From the NCBI RefSeq assembly GCF_014645735.1, contig NZ_BMMH01000005.1, positions 431,320-495,319 of the forward strand: a stretch of 64,000 nucleotides of DNA, read 5' to 3'. Under the pieces are notes generated by a model. The model did no database searches. It saw only the letters and a program-made list of their open reading frames with translations, and was not told where the DNA came from. The stretch's first letter is position 1, and each line of letters opens with the position of its first letter. A program made the translations under genes and the position numbers. The stretch comes from Nocardia jinanensis. Lineage in GTDB: Bacteria > Actinomycetota > Actinomycetes > Mycobacteriales > Mycobacteriaceae. This document shows, one piece after another, positions 37,087 to 48,767 of this stretch.

Positions 37087-39041
37087 ATCGCCCTCCGCGC
37101 CGTCGTGACGAGGGGGGCGAGGTCGGCGAGTTCGTCGCGGGTCGGTGCGCGCCCCGCCTTGGTGAGCTCCTGCACGGAGGCACGGACCAGATGGCCGAGC
37201 GCAATCGTCTCCTCGTGTGCGGCAGCGGCGTACGCCGCGTTCAGCGCTGCTGTCCGGATCGCGCCGCCGGCGAGCTCGAAACGGTCGGCCACCGTGCGCA
37301 GAGCCGCCTCGTCGGCCACCGGCGCCGCCGGCGGGACGGACATCCGCCAGAGCCGGCGGCGCAGCCCCGCGTCCGGCACCGCGAAGTCGACGCGTTGACT
37401 CATCCGCCGCGCGAACGCGTCGTCGAGGTTCTGGCTCAGATTGGTGGTGAGCACCGTGACGCCGTCGTGGTCCTCGATGCGCTGGAGCAGATAGGCGACC
37501 TCGACATTGGCCCAGCGGTCGCGCGCCTCACGGACATCACCGCGGCGGCCGAACAGGGCGTCCGCCTCATCGAACAGCAGCATCGCGCCCGCCGCCTCGG
37601 CCGCCCGCAGGACCCGGTCGAGTTGTTTCTCCGTCTCCCCCAGATATTTGTCGACCACCCTGGCCAGATCGACCACCCACAGCTCGAGGCCCACGGCGCC
37701 GGCCACGACGGCCGCGCCGAGGGTTTTGCCGGTTCCGGTGGGTCCGGCGAACAGCAGGTGGTATCCCCGGCCACCGGGCCGATCGGCGAATCCCCAGGAT
37801 TCGAGCACGCGGGCCCGGTGGCCGATCGCGCCCGCTATCTCACGCAGTTGACGATGCACCGGCGGCGCGACCACGAGATCATCCCACCCGACGCCGGCCG
37901 GTCCCGGCCGCGCCACGGTGGCCAGATCGCGCCAGATCGTCCTCCGGGCGGCGGTGCGCAGTTCGGCCAGATCGGCCGGCCCGGCGGCGGCAGTAGCGGC
38001 CTGTACCCGGAGCGCCGCGTCGTCGATCGCGCCGGCACCCAGCAGGAACTCGGCGGCGACGGTCGCCACATCCCCGCGCTCGGCAGCGACGCCCAGCCCG
38101 TCCAGTGCCGCGCCCCAGCGAATCGCCCGTTGCCGGACGTTCAGCGGATCGACAGTGACGGGTCGCCACGTCGGCGGCGGCACCCAGCAGGCGCTGCGGT
38201 CGATGCTGAGCGCGATACCGACACCCAGCGCCCAACTGCGCTCACAACCGTCGACCAGCCATGGATCAGGCGTTCGGTCGCAGCTGACGACGAGTGGCGC
38301 ACCGGCCGATACGGCGGTGCGGGCCAACCGCCCGAGTACGTCGACGTCCGGTGGCTCGTCCACCAGGGCAGCCCGGTCGGCGTGGTGCGCCGACGCCGTG
38401 CACTCGGCATGCTGTACGTGGTCGGCGCCGCTCACCGCCAGCGGTGCCACCGATCCGGATTCCGGCCACGGGAACACCCCTGGGGATGCCGGGACCCAGC
38501 GCACCGGCAGGGTGTCGCCGCAGCCGACCAGCCACGCGGAGGCCAGCAACTGATTGTCCAGCGTGGAGGGCCGGCCGGCCACAGGCAGGACACGCACGAC
38601 GTCGAACCACGCCAGCCGGCCCTCGGCAGCGCAGACCCGCCGGACATCGGCCGGCGACCGCCCGATGGCGCCGGCGAGTTCGCCGGCCAGCCCGACCGTC
38701 GGCGCGCGCACCGTCGGGTCGTCACCGAGCGCGGCCACCAGGGGCCGGAGCCGCGGTTCCCACTCGACGGCGACGGCGAGCGCGGCTACCAGACGTTCCG
38801 TATCGTCCAGTGCGAGCAGGTCGGCAGCGGCCCAGGCGCCGGACCACTCGCGGAACCAGTCCACAAGCTCGGCCGGCCACGGGGTGTCGCAGAGAGCCGC
38901 GGCGCGCCAACTCGCCAGCGCATCCGCGGGATCGATGTGCAAGGCCCGGAATTCGTCCGATCCGCGGTAGCGGCCTTCGCTTTCCTGCCGCTCCCACGCG
39001 GCCAGCAGCGCGGACGCGACCCATTCGACCGCGGCCCGCAT
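37083..39041 (-). CDS. AAA+ ATPase of the contractile injection system (Pvc15-type)
   Basis: 652-aa protein with a variable N-terminal half (1-390) and a C-terminal AAA+ module. Walker A is GPTGTGKT (433-440), Walker B MLLFDEADALFG (487-498), sensor-1 LTTN (531-534) and the arginine-finger segment DDAFARRMSQRVDF (540-553). AAA+ proteins of this type are hallmark genes of eCIS loci (Pvc15/Afp15) and are thought to aid assembly or effector loading; they are distinct from ClpV, which belongs to T6SS. Starts ATG at 39041, overlapping the previous stop by 1 bp (TGATG). It is followed directly by the giant effector-like gene, consistent with a role in loading it. Confidence 0.92.
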   Translation of the reverse strand: MRAAVEWVASALLAAWERQESEGRYRGSDEFRALHIDPADALASWRAAALCDTPWPAELVDWFREWSGAWAAADLLALDDTERLVAALAVAVEWEPRLRPLVAALGDDPTVRAPTVGLAGELAGAIGRSPADVRRVCAAEGRLAWFDVVRVLPVAGRPSTLDNQLLASAWLVGCGDTLPVRWVPASPGVFPWPESGSVAPLAVSGADHVQHAECTASAHHADRAALVDEPPDVDVLGRLARTAVSAGAPLVVSCDRTPDPWLVDGCERSWALGVGIALSIDRSACWVPPPTWRPVTVDPLNVRQRAIRWGAALDGLGVAAERGDVATVAAEFLLGAGAIDDAALRVQAATAAAGPADLAELRTAARRTIWRDLATVARPGPAGVGWDDLVVAPPVHRQLREIAGAIGHRARVLESWGFADRPGGRGYHLLFAGPTGTGKTLGAAVVAGAVGLELWVVDLARVVDKYLGETEKQLDRVLRAAEAAGAMLLFDEADALFGRRGDVREARDRWANVEVAYLLQRIEDHDGVTVLTTNLSQNLDDAFARRMSQRVDFAVPDAGLRRRLWRMSVPPAAPVADEAALRTVADRFELAGGAIRTAALNAAYAAAAHEETIALGHLVRASVQELTKAGRAPTRDELADLAPLVTTARRAI

Positions 39042-40546
39042 CAGTCACCCTCGTGCACGACGACCACCGGGACATCCAGCCACCGGCACCAATAGGTGAA
39101 CGCGTCCAGGCCCGCGAGTCCGAGCAGGACGTGCAGGGGCGGCGGCGGCAACTCGACCACCACGACGTCTTCGTCGAGCCGGACCGAACCGCCGAGTGGG
39201 AGCGTGCGTTCGGTGAGGTATGCCGCACCGGCCCGGCCGAATCCGGGGAGATGGGCAGCGAACCGGCGCAGCAGAGCATGGGCAACAGGGACCAACCGCT
39301 CGTGGTGTGCTGTCAACGCGGCGAACCACGCGGTATCGCCCGGATGTTTCCAGCCGAACACCTCGTCGGCATCCAGGGCGGCCGGCCAGCCACCCAGGCC
39401 GTCGAGCAACTGGCGGAGATCGTCGCCATTACCGTCCGGGCGATGCGGCTCCGCGCCGGCGGCCAGGCGGACCGCGGCATCCTCGGCCCGCACATCGCGG
39501 CCGAGAACCGCGGCCAGCAGCAATGCCCGCGCGTCGCCGGCAGCGCGGGAGTTACCGGCCAGGTCGGCGCCGGGTTCCGCGACGGACAGCAGATCCTCGA
39601 GGTCGGGGACGAGCAGGAAGGCGGCCGCTCCGGGTGCGGACAGTTGGGCGGGTATCAGCGGCTGCACGATTTCCTCCGGGTGAGATAGCTGACCACCGAC
39701 CCGATCCGGCCCCGGTCCTTCCGCGAGCGGTACCCGAGCCGGCGGGGTATCCGAGCTGGCGACAGTCACGGACGGCGCCCCGGCCGGGGGTACCGGTTCG
39801 GCGGACCAGACCGCGGCGGCAGCCGCCGGGCCGGTGAGCCCGGCGGCCGACACCTCACCGAGCAGCCACAACCGTCGTTCGACCGCGGGTCGCGCCCACC
39901 CTGCGGCCTCGGCACCGGTCGAGCCGTGCCACCGGATATTCCGAACCGTCGAGCGAACCGCCGCACCGGCCGGGCCGAGCACTTCCCGACCGATCGCGGC
40001 CTCGAGCCGCGTCAGTTCGGCGGCCCGAGCCGCGGTGATCAGCCGCGTCCAGTGGCCAGCCGAGACGAGAGCGTCGACCACAGTGAGGAGATCGGTTTCG
40101 ACGGCTCGCGCCGCCGCCACCACGGCGTCGGGTGCCGGCAGCCCGCCGAGCATGCGAAATCGGTCGAATACCCAACCGCCGGTGCCGCCGTCGAGCACGA
40201 TGCCGATATACGCCGCGACGTAGGCGGCCCGCCCACCGAACCGCACGGCATCGGGTGCGGGACCACAGCGCACCACCCGCTCGACGGCAGCCACCATGGC
40301 TCGGGCGATCCGCGCCGCGGATCGTGCCGGATCGGGTTCGGTGGCCGGAATCCGGACATCCACGAGTACCGCACGAAGGACCCAGTAGGCGCCGGGATCC
40401 ACCTGCTCGAGCAGAGCGAACGCGGCCGGCACCGCGTCGGTCAGCGGGGCCCCGAGGGCAGACTGCAGCCGCTGCGTGGCCGGATCGCCGAGCGTCCGTG
40501 GCACCGACGCCCGGATCCCGACTCTGCCGACCGTCGCGGCGGTCAT
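39041..40546 (-). CDS. Unknown eCIS-operon protein upstream of the ATPase
   Basis: 501-aa Ala/Arg-rich protein that I do not recognise. The N-terminal part (1-220) is helical (RSAARIARAMVAAVERVVRC; ELTRLEAAIGREVLG), a Pro/Ser/Ala linker spans about 235-285, and the C-terminal part is again helical with FGRAGAAYLTERTLPLGGSV and a hydrophobic beta-like end (VVVVELPPPPLHVLLG). No signal peptide or membrane segment. It lies 3 bp after the small coiled-coil gene and overlaps the ATPase by 1 bp. The position suggests an ATPase partner or assembly factor (inference). Confidence 0.7.
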   Translation of the reverse strand: MTAATVGRVGIRASVPRTLGDPATQRLQSALGAPLTDAVPAAFALLEQVDPGAYWVLRAVLVDVRIPATEPDPARSAARIARAMVAAVERVVRCGPAPDAVRFGGRAAYVAAYIGIVLDGGTGGWVFDRFRMLGGLPAPDAVVAAARAVETDLLTVVDALVSAGHWTRLITAARAAELTRLEAAIGREVLGPAGAAVRSTVRNIRWHGSTGAEAAGWARPAVERRLWLLGEVSAAGLTGPAAAAAVWSAEPVPPAGAPSVTVASSDTPPARVPLAEGPGPDRVGGQLSHPEEIVQPLIPAQLSAPGAAAFLLVPDLEDLLSVAEPGADLAGNSRAAGDARALLLAAVLGRDVRAEDAAVRLAAGAEPHRPDGNGDDLRQLLDGLGGWPAALDADEVFGWKHPGDTAWFAALTAHHERLVPVAHALLRRFAAHLPGFGRAGAAYLTERTLPLGGSVRLDEDVVVVELPPPPLHVLLGLAGLDAFTYWCRWLDVPVVVVHEGD

Positions 40547-40549
40547 GCC

Positions 40550-40774
40550 TCACTCCCGGCTCACTGCGCCCACCGGCTCGGGTTCCGACGGCACCTCCGA
40601 TTCGGCGGTTTCGCGCCCGGCACCGGCCAGCTCCTCGAGCACCTGCACCGCCCCGGAGATGCGCAACATACTGGTGACCAGCTGCTCGCGCCGCTGGTCG
40701 AGTTCGGCCAGTGTTCGCTCACCCGTGGCCAGTTCCGCACGCAGTTCCGCGAGCCGCAACTCCATCGACGTCAT
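40550..40774 (-). CDS. Small coiled-coil protein
   Basis: 74-aa protein, MTSMELRLAELRAELATGE..., with a strong heptad pattern over residues 3-55 and an acidic tail (ESEVPSEPEPVG). No family recognised. The ATG at 40774 overlaps the stop of the fibre-like gene by 4 bp; a longer in-frame start would lie inside that gene. Small coiled-coil proteins in this position may be fibre-attachment or assembly chaperones. Functional assignment is open. Confidence 0.65.
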   Translation of the reverse strand: MTSMELRLAELRAELATGERTLAELDQRREQLVTSMLRISGAVQVLEELAGAGRETAESEVPSEPEPVGAVSRE

Positions 40775-42780
40775 GTGAATTTCCTTCCGATCGCGACCAC
40801 GGTGATGACCGTCCGGTTGTCCTTCTCGAGTTTCCCGTCCGATTCCGCGCAGAATGCATCGCCCCATGCCTTGTTCGTGTCGAACCCGATCAACCTCGCC
40901 CACACGTGCTGCGGGATCGCCCCGGCGTGAGGCCAGTGCCCCGGGGTCGGGTTGTACACGTGGTCGGCGAGGCTGAAGCCGTTCAGGACCACGAACGCGT
41001 CCTGGATCTCGTCGAATTCACCGACCCAGAAAACCGACCACAGCCCCGGTCGGCCCACCGCCCCGGATGACGCATTCACCACCTCCGTTTCCCTGGTCAC
41101 GACCTTGACCACGCTTTCGACCGACCCCGGGCCGACGCCGCGAACCCGCAGCGGGCCGTTGACTTCGAGCACCGACGGCGCGCCGCCCGCGCCGACGACC
41201 ACGCTCCTGCCGGTCCCCCAATTGAGGAAGAGAGAATCCGCTGCATCGGACCCCACCTGCTTGCCGATCACGTGCCGCGTGACCACAGCAGCGTCGCCTC
41301 CGGCACCGACAGTGAGGTTGTCCCTGGTCGTGACGGCCCCGTTCACCGACAGCCGGAACTCGTCGAGATGCATCATCATCGCGCCGCCGCCGGCGTTGCC
41401 GCGCTGGTCGATATGCGACCCGCCGCGGAACCACGCCATATCGAAATGTGTGCGGAAGTAGAGCGTGTAGGGCTGCACGCCTATCCCGTAGGCGCCGCCA
41501 CCGCCGCCGGACCACAGTTTGAGCATTTGATGTGTGGTGGATCCGAAGTCGAGCGAACCCTCTTCGTCGAGCATCAGGCGGCGGGTACCGCCGGCGCCGG
41601 GTTCCAGTTCCTGGGCGTCGTGCCCACCGCCGGTGTACCAGGCGAACCGCTGCGGACTCCGCAGGTACAGCGTTCCGGTTGCGCCGGCCGCCGGGCGCTG
41701 GGTACCCATTCCGTATGCGGGCGAGGACAGTTCGATTTCCTGGTCCGCGGCCGGACCGATCGCCAAGGGCCCGGACGGCATTCGGACCCGGCCGTCGGTG
41801 CGCACCTCGAGCGCGGTCGTCGAAGGCGTGCCCGCGCTGATGGCGAACGTCGTCGTCGCCGCGGCCGCCGTACCGAGCTGGAGGTGGAGCCGGTGCCCGG
41901 CGCCGTCCCGGTCGCGGGCCAGTGTCATCGGGACACCCTCATCGGCGCCGGCATCGTAGGTGAACCGCAAGGCGTCACCTTCCAGCCAGAGCTCGCGCTC
42001 GGCGTTGATCCGGCCCTGCACCCGCAGCCGGCCTTCGAACCGAGCGAAGTCCGCGTCGTCCACGCTGGTCGGGGTCCGCCGGGCCACGCGCAGGGTGTCG
42101 TCCGGGGCGAGCACCTCTGAAGCAATGGATCCGATGTACCGCCGACCCTCCGCGAGCCGCCCCGGCGCCGCGGGTCGCAGCCGGCGCGGCCCGCCGTCCC
42201 ATCGCACCGTGCCGAGACGCACCAGCCAGCGGCCCACCGGGGGCTCCGGCGGAATCTCCTGGTAGGGAACGGAAGTGTCGGCGGGAGTATCCGGCGGCGC
42301 AGCGATCACGCCTTCGACGATCACGTCGGCTGTCGTATCGACCGGGTCGACGAGCAGCCGGAACGTCTCGATCGTGCGGGTCTGTCCGCCGTCGGCACAG
42401 TCGGCCCAACCGTCCTCGCTCGGCCGGGCGGTGGTCTCGTAGTACTCGATCCACAGGCTGCGGTGCGCGTCGTCGACGAATGCGTCGAAGAGGGCGGGGT
42501 CGACGAGGATGCGGGAGAACGAGACGAGCTGCCGGCCGTACCCGTCGGTGGCCACGCCGGGTGTCAGGTGGACGTCGACGAGCGTGGGATCGACCGGGTC
42601 GGGTGTCTCGACCAGGTCGAGACCGACCATGATCCCCCAGGTGTGCGCACCGATTTCGTGGCGGCCGAGGGTCCGCCGGTGGTAGTCCTGGGCCAGTTGG
42701 AAGTCGGCGGTGGTGAGGTATTGGTTCTCGAAGTACCGTGTGCGCTGCACATCGAGACCGGCGATCCGCGGGGCGGTCAC
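40771..42780 (-). CDS. Fibre-like protein 3 with shared baseplate-attachment domain
   Basis: 669-aa particle component. The N-terminus (about 10-75) has RYFENQYLTTADFQLAQDYH and LTPGVATDGYGRQLV, a diverged copy of the domain shared with the two genes upstream. The middle and C-terminal regions are beta-rich with repeated Gly/Asp turns (SGTLYLRS-like, GGGHDAQELEPGAGGTRRLM, TLYFRTHFDMAWFRGGSHID), the style of phage tail-fibre shafts and tips. No signal peptide or membrane segment. The ATG at 42780 overlaps the previous stop by 4 bp. Probably a tail fibre that determines target recognition (inference from order and architecture). Confidence 0.7.
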   Translation of the reverse strand: MTAPRIAGLDVQRTRYFENQYLTTADFQLAQDYHRRTLGRHEIGAHTWGIMVGLDLVETPDPVDPTLVDVHLTPGVATDGYGRQLVSFSRILVDPALFDAFVDDAHRSLWIEYYETTARPSEDGWADCADGGQTRTIETFRLLVDPVDTTADVIVEGVIAAPPDTPADTSVPYQEIPPEPPVGRWLVRLGTVRWDGGPRRLRPAAPGRLAEGRRYIGSIASEVLAPDDTLRVARRTPTSVDDADFARFEGRLRVQGRINAERELWLEGDALRFTYDAGADEGVPMTLARDRDGAGHRLHLQLGTAAAATTTFAISAGTPSTTALEVRTDGRVRMPSGPLAIGPAADQEIELSSPAYGMGTQRPAAGATGTLYLRSPQRFAWYTGGGHDAQELEPGAGGTRRLMLDEEGSLDFGSTTHQMLKLWSGGGGGAYGIGVQPYTLYFRTHFDMAWFRGGSHIDQRGNAGGGAMMMHLDEFRLSVNGAVTTRDNLTVGAGGDAAVVTRHVIGKQVGSDAADSLFLNWGTGRSVVVGAGGAPSVLEVNGPLRVRGVGPGSVESVVKVVTRETEVVNASSGAVGRPGLWSVFWVGEFDEIQDAFVVLNGFSLADHVYNPTPGHWPHAGAIPQHVWARLIGFDTNKAWGDAFCAESDGKLEKDNRTVITVVAIGRKFT

Positions 42781-44569
42781 GATCCCTCCCCGGCTTCGCC
42801 GAAGATCGGCCGCGGCCCGCTGACACCGACTACCGTGGCGCCGAGCGTGTACAGGGTGGCGGTTTCCCCCTTGGCCACGCGGGGCACGAGGTCCAAACCT
42901 CCCGCTCGGGCGCGATCATCGACCTCCACGACTTCGACCTCGATACCCTGGCGCCGCAGCGCCGCATGCGCCACAGCCGCGTCGGTGTGTAGAAGCGGTG
43001 CCAGCGCGATGGTGCCCTTCTCGGCGGCCAGTACCGCTTCGGCCCGCCGCAGCCGGTTCAGTGGATGCCACCGGCGCACAACCGAACCGGCCCGCGCCCG
43101 CCACAGGATCGGTAGCGCGAAGTCGTCGGATCGGATAGCCGCGAGGACTGCCGTGTACCGTCCCAGTACGCCGCCGCCGGCGGGCTGCCGGCCGAAATCC
43201 CGCCCGTTCGCATCCTGGTCGTGTGGAAGCGGCACGATGCGCCGGGTAGGCAACGGAAAACAGCACACCAGTGCGGCGAGCCAGCCGAGTACCGGCCCGA
43301 GCGGCATCCAATACTCGCGATTGACGAACGAGCCGGCGTACCTGCGGCAGCTGAGGTTGCAGACACGCACCACGCGGCCGTCCCGGACGGTGACACAGGC
43401 GAGCATGACGCGGTCATCGCACGTTTCCGGCGGACACGGCGGCAGCAGAGCGAAGCACAGGCAGTCGCGCAGATATATCAGCACCAGCTGGAGCAGCGCC
43501 TCCAATGCAGCGAGCATCCGCCGCTGGTATTGCTGAGGTGTCTCCGTCGCCTCGTCGAACGGCGAGCAGTCCACGGTCCACAGCTCTTGCGGTAGTACAC
43601 ATTCGGTGTGCACGGGGTCGCGCCGATACAGCTCGACCACGTTCTGGTAGAGGGTGCAGATCGCATCCCGGGCGATATCACCGGGCTGCACCTTCCCGCC
43701 GAACACCAGGGAGAGAGCGGCAATCTGCATGGCCTTTGTCATTCCCCGGCTGAGCACCGGTCGCAGATGCTCGATACATTCGACCACCTTCAACGGGAAC
43801 GTACCGCTCAACCGATCCGGCAACGACTCATCGCAGCATCCGCCATCTCGGCCGGCCACACCGAACTCGTAGAGCTCGCTGACCCGGCTGGGCTCGCAGT
43901 CGGCCGGGACATGGCGGGCCGGACGCGCTGCCTCCGTGCACGAACACAGATCGCGGGCCGACCCGGAACACCCGCACGGCGCGCCCGATCCACCGGCCGG
44001 GTGGCCGCCGCACCCGCACCCGCAGCCGGCGGAGGAATCGCCGGAGCACCCGCAGCCGCGAGAATCACCTACGTTGCCCCCGGGCGGGGATACCGGCCGA
44101 CCCGGTTTCTCGACGTACCTGACCCACAGGCACCAGGACTGCTCCTTTTCCGCGCAGCCGGTCACCTGCGGGGCCCGGGGCGGATCGCAGTCGGCGGCCC
44201 GCTCGCGGCGTGTACACGTGTCGACGAGATCGACCACATTCACCGAGATATTCTCGGGGAGAACGATATCGGCTCCGCAGGGGTCGATCGCGTAGCCCGG
44301 GCGCAACCGGACGCCGGGCCCGCACTCGTCGCATTCGACCTGGAGGCCGCAGACCACGCCGGTCCCGTGCAGATACCGGTTGTGTAGCCGGTCCTTCTCG
44401 GTCAGGTAAGTCGACAGCGCGGTGAGCTCGGTATCGGTGAGCAGCTGCCCGGCGAAGAACCGGGGGCGCACGAATGTACGTAGCCCGGCGCACGCCGGAC
44501 ATTCGCATCCGCCACCGTGCGCTCGAGTCGCGGATGCCCTGGAGCCGATCCGGGTCATATCGAGGATGC

Positions 44570-44573
<4 letters not shown>
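42777..44573 (-). CDS. Fibre-like protein 2, cysteine-rich
   Basis: 598-aa protein. Residues about 37-105 are the shared domain ([54 protein letters not shown]). A dense Cys/Gly segment (173-212, [18 protein letters not shown]) follows, and many more cysteines occur throughout (CEC, CPPETC, CNLSC), which hints at metal binding or disulphide stabilisation outside the cell. The C-terminal 250 residues are mixed helical and beta. The ATG at 44573 overlaps the preceding gene by 4 bp. Likely an external baseplate or fibre component; no enzymatic motif seen. Confidence 0.68.
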
Positions 44574-47068
<2,495 letters not shown>

Positions 47069-47078
47069 CTCGTGCTCC

Positions 47079-48767
47079 TCACCCGAGGGCGGCCCCGGCG
47101 CCCACCCGGGCGTCGATTCCGACAGCGGACAGGTCCGCGCGACGCGGGTCGCGCGCGATCATGGTGGCGCCGGCCGGGTTCGACCCCAGCCGGTCGCCGA
47201 GACGAGCGAGCGGCAGCGGGCCACTGATCACGGCATCGAGGCCGAGTGTCGCCTGCTCACCTACTCGCGCTCGCGGCGTGACAACAGCGATCGAGCAGAC
47301 GGTGTGGGCCGGCCGTACCGTCGCGGCGACAGCGGCGGCGGTAGCGGCGAGTTCGTCGGGCTCGTCATCGTCGCGAGCATGAACGAACAGCGTGAAGCGG
47401 TGCGCGTACACCGCGAACGGATCGAGCCGCGGTGACGGCGTGCTGACGAGCCGGAAGGCCCCGATCGCGGACCCGCCGTCGAGCTGCAACCGACCCACGA
47501 TCTCGCGTCCGAACAGTCGCGTGGCATCCCCCAACCGACTCCGATCGTGCACCGCCCAGCGCCGCAGGCGATAGTGCTCGAGCACTTCGGTGCGCCGCCC
47601 CAGCCAGAGACCGACGTGCCGCGCAACGCCATCGGGAGTGCCGCGCCGACGGTAGAGCTCGGCCGCCGCACCGATCAATCGGCGCCGGCGTTCCTCGGGC
47701 AGGGCACCGATGCCGGCCATGCCGACCCAGGTGCCCAACCAGCGGAGCAGATCGCGCCTGCTCGATGCGTCCGCACTGCGGGCATCCAGCTCACGCGCGA
47801 AACCGTCCAGGTGGCGGGTAACGCTGTCGCGCATGCTGTCGGTGAGTGCGAGGAATCGGTCCAGCGTGTCGGATTCGCCCGCACTGTACACGGCAGGCAG
47901 GTAGCGGAGCGCGGTTTCGCGTGGGAAGTGCACTTCGATGCTGTCGACTATGGGTGTAACGGTGCCGTCGCCACGCAGCGTGAGCCGAAGCCACAGATAG
48001 CGCCCTCGGGGAGCGCGTACGAGAGTGTCCCAGCGCATCAGCTCCGGGTCGCCGAACACTCCGAGAGCCGACCAGCGGGATTCCTCGACAACGTCGATCT
48101 CTTGTTCGGTGCGGGGGGCGTCGCCGACGAGGACACCGACCGCTACCCGGCTGCCCGGTGGAACCCGCCCGGTCAGTACGACGCGATGCCAGCGGCATCC
48201 GGGGGCGCCCGAGTCGAGCGCCGATGTGACGGCCGTCCCGCTGGTACGGAAGCGGGTCGAACCTTCCGGCGGCGGACAGCCGGAGACCGTCGCCGCGGCG
48301 CGAACGCCCCGCGGCACACCGTGGCGATCGATCACGTGGACCAGCCCGGCGGTCACGTCCAGGACGCCGATCAGGCCGTCCTCGAGTCGCACCAGTCCCG
48401 CCGGATTCCAGGCGTCTTCGGGCCATTCGAGGACCGGAGCGCATCCGTCTGCCGGAACCCGCCGGACAGCCGCGACCGGGCCGACCGCGACCTCGTCACC
48501 TTCCTCGGACACAATTCGCCACGGCCCGGCCGACGCACGCACCTGTCCGGTGCCGGTCACCAGCGCCACCGTGCGCTGTGCGGGACGTAGTTCCGCGTGT
48601 TCGCAGCACGGCAGCTCGAGCCGGGTGGCGACTGGGCAGTCCAGCACACTCGGGACAGCGGTATCGGCCAGCCGCAGCGCCCCGCCGTCATAGGTCGTCC
48701 CGTCACTCAGCGCGGCGGAGGCCCGCCATCCCGGACGGTCCGCAAGGAGGAACCATCGGCCGCTCAT
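47079..48767 (-). CDS. Baseplate tail protein I-like (Pvc12 position)
   Basis: 562-aa protein. The first 290 residues are beta-rich ([34 protein letters not shown] at the junction). From about 300 it is typical of phage tail protein [41 protein letters not shown] and [20 protein letters not shown]. Such proteins connect the baseplate to the fibres, and the first fibre gene follows directly. The ATG at 48767 overlaps the baseplate-J stop by 4 bp; longer in-frame starts lie inside that gene. Confident of the tail-protein-I module; the role of the N-terminal domain is unknown. Confidence 0.88.
   Translation of the reverse strand: MSGRWFLLADRPGWRASAALSDGTTYDGGALRLADTAVPSVLDCPVATRLELPCCEHAELRPAQRTVALVTGTGQVRASAGPWRIVSEEGDEVAVGPVAAVRRVPADGCAPVLEWPEDAWNPAGLVRLEDGLIGVLDVTAGLVHVIDRHGVPRGVRAAATVSGCPPPEGSTRFRTSGTAVTSALDSGAPGCRWHRVVLTGRVPPGSRVAVGVLVGDAPRTEQEIDVVEESRWSALGVFGDPELMRWDTLVRAPRGRYLWLRLTLRGDGTVTPIVDSIEVHFPRETALRYLPAVYSAGESDTLDRFLALTDSMRDSVTRHLDGFARELDARSADASSRRDLLRWLGTWVGMAGIGALPEERRRRLIGAAAELYRRRGTPDGVARHVGLWLGRRTEVLEHYRLRRWAVHDRSRLGDATRLFGREIVGRLQLDGGSAIGAFRLVSTPSPRLDPFAVYAHRFTLFVHARDDDEPDELAATAAAVAATVRPAHTVCSIAVVTPRARVGEQATLGLDAVISGPLPLARLGDRLGSNPAGATMIARDPRRADLSAVGIDARVGAGAALG

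Noticed and set aside
35434..37398. 654-aa plus-strand open frame
   Set aside because: Antisense to the N-terminus of the giant protein; Arg/Gly-rich shadow composition with no domain.
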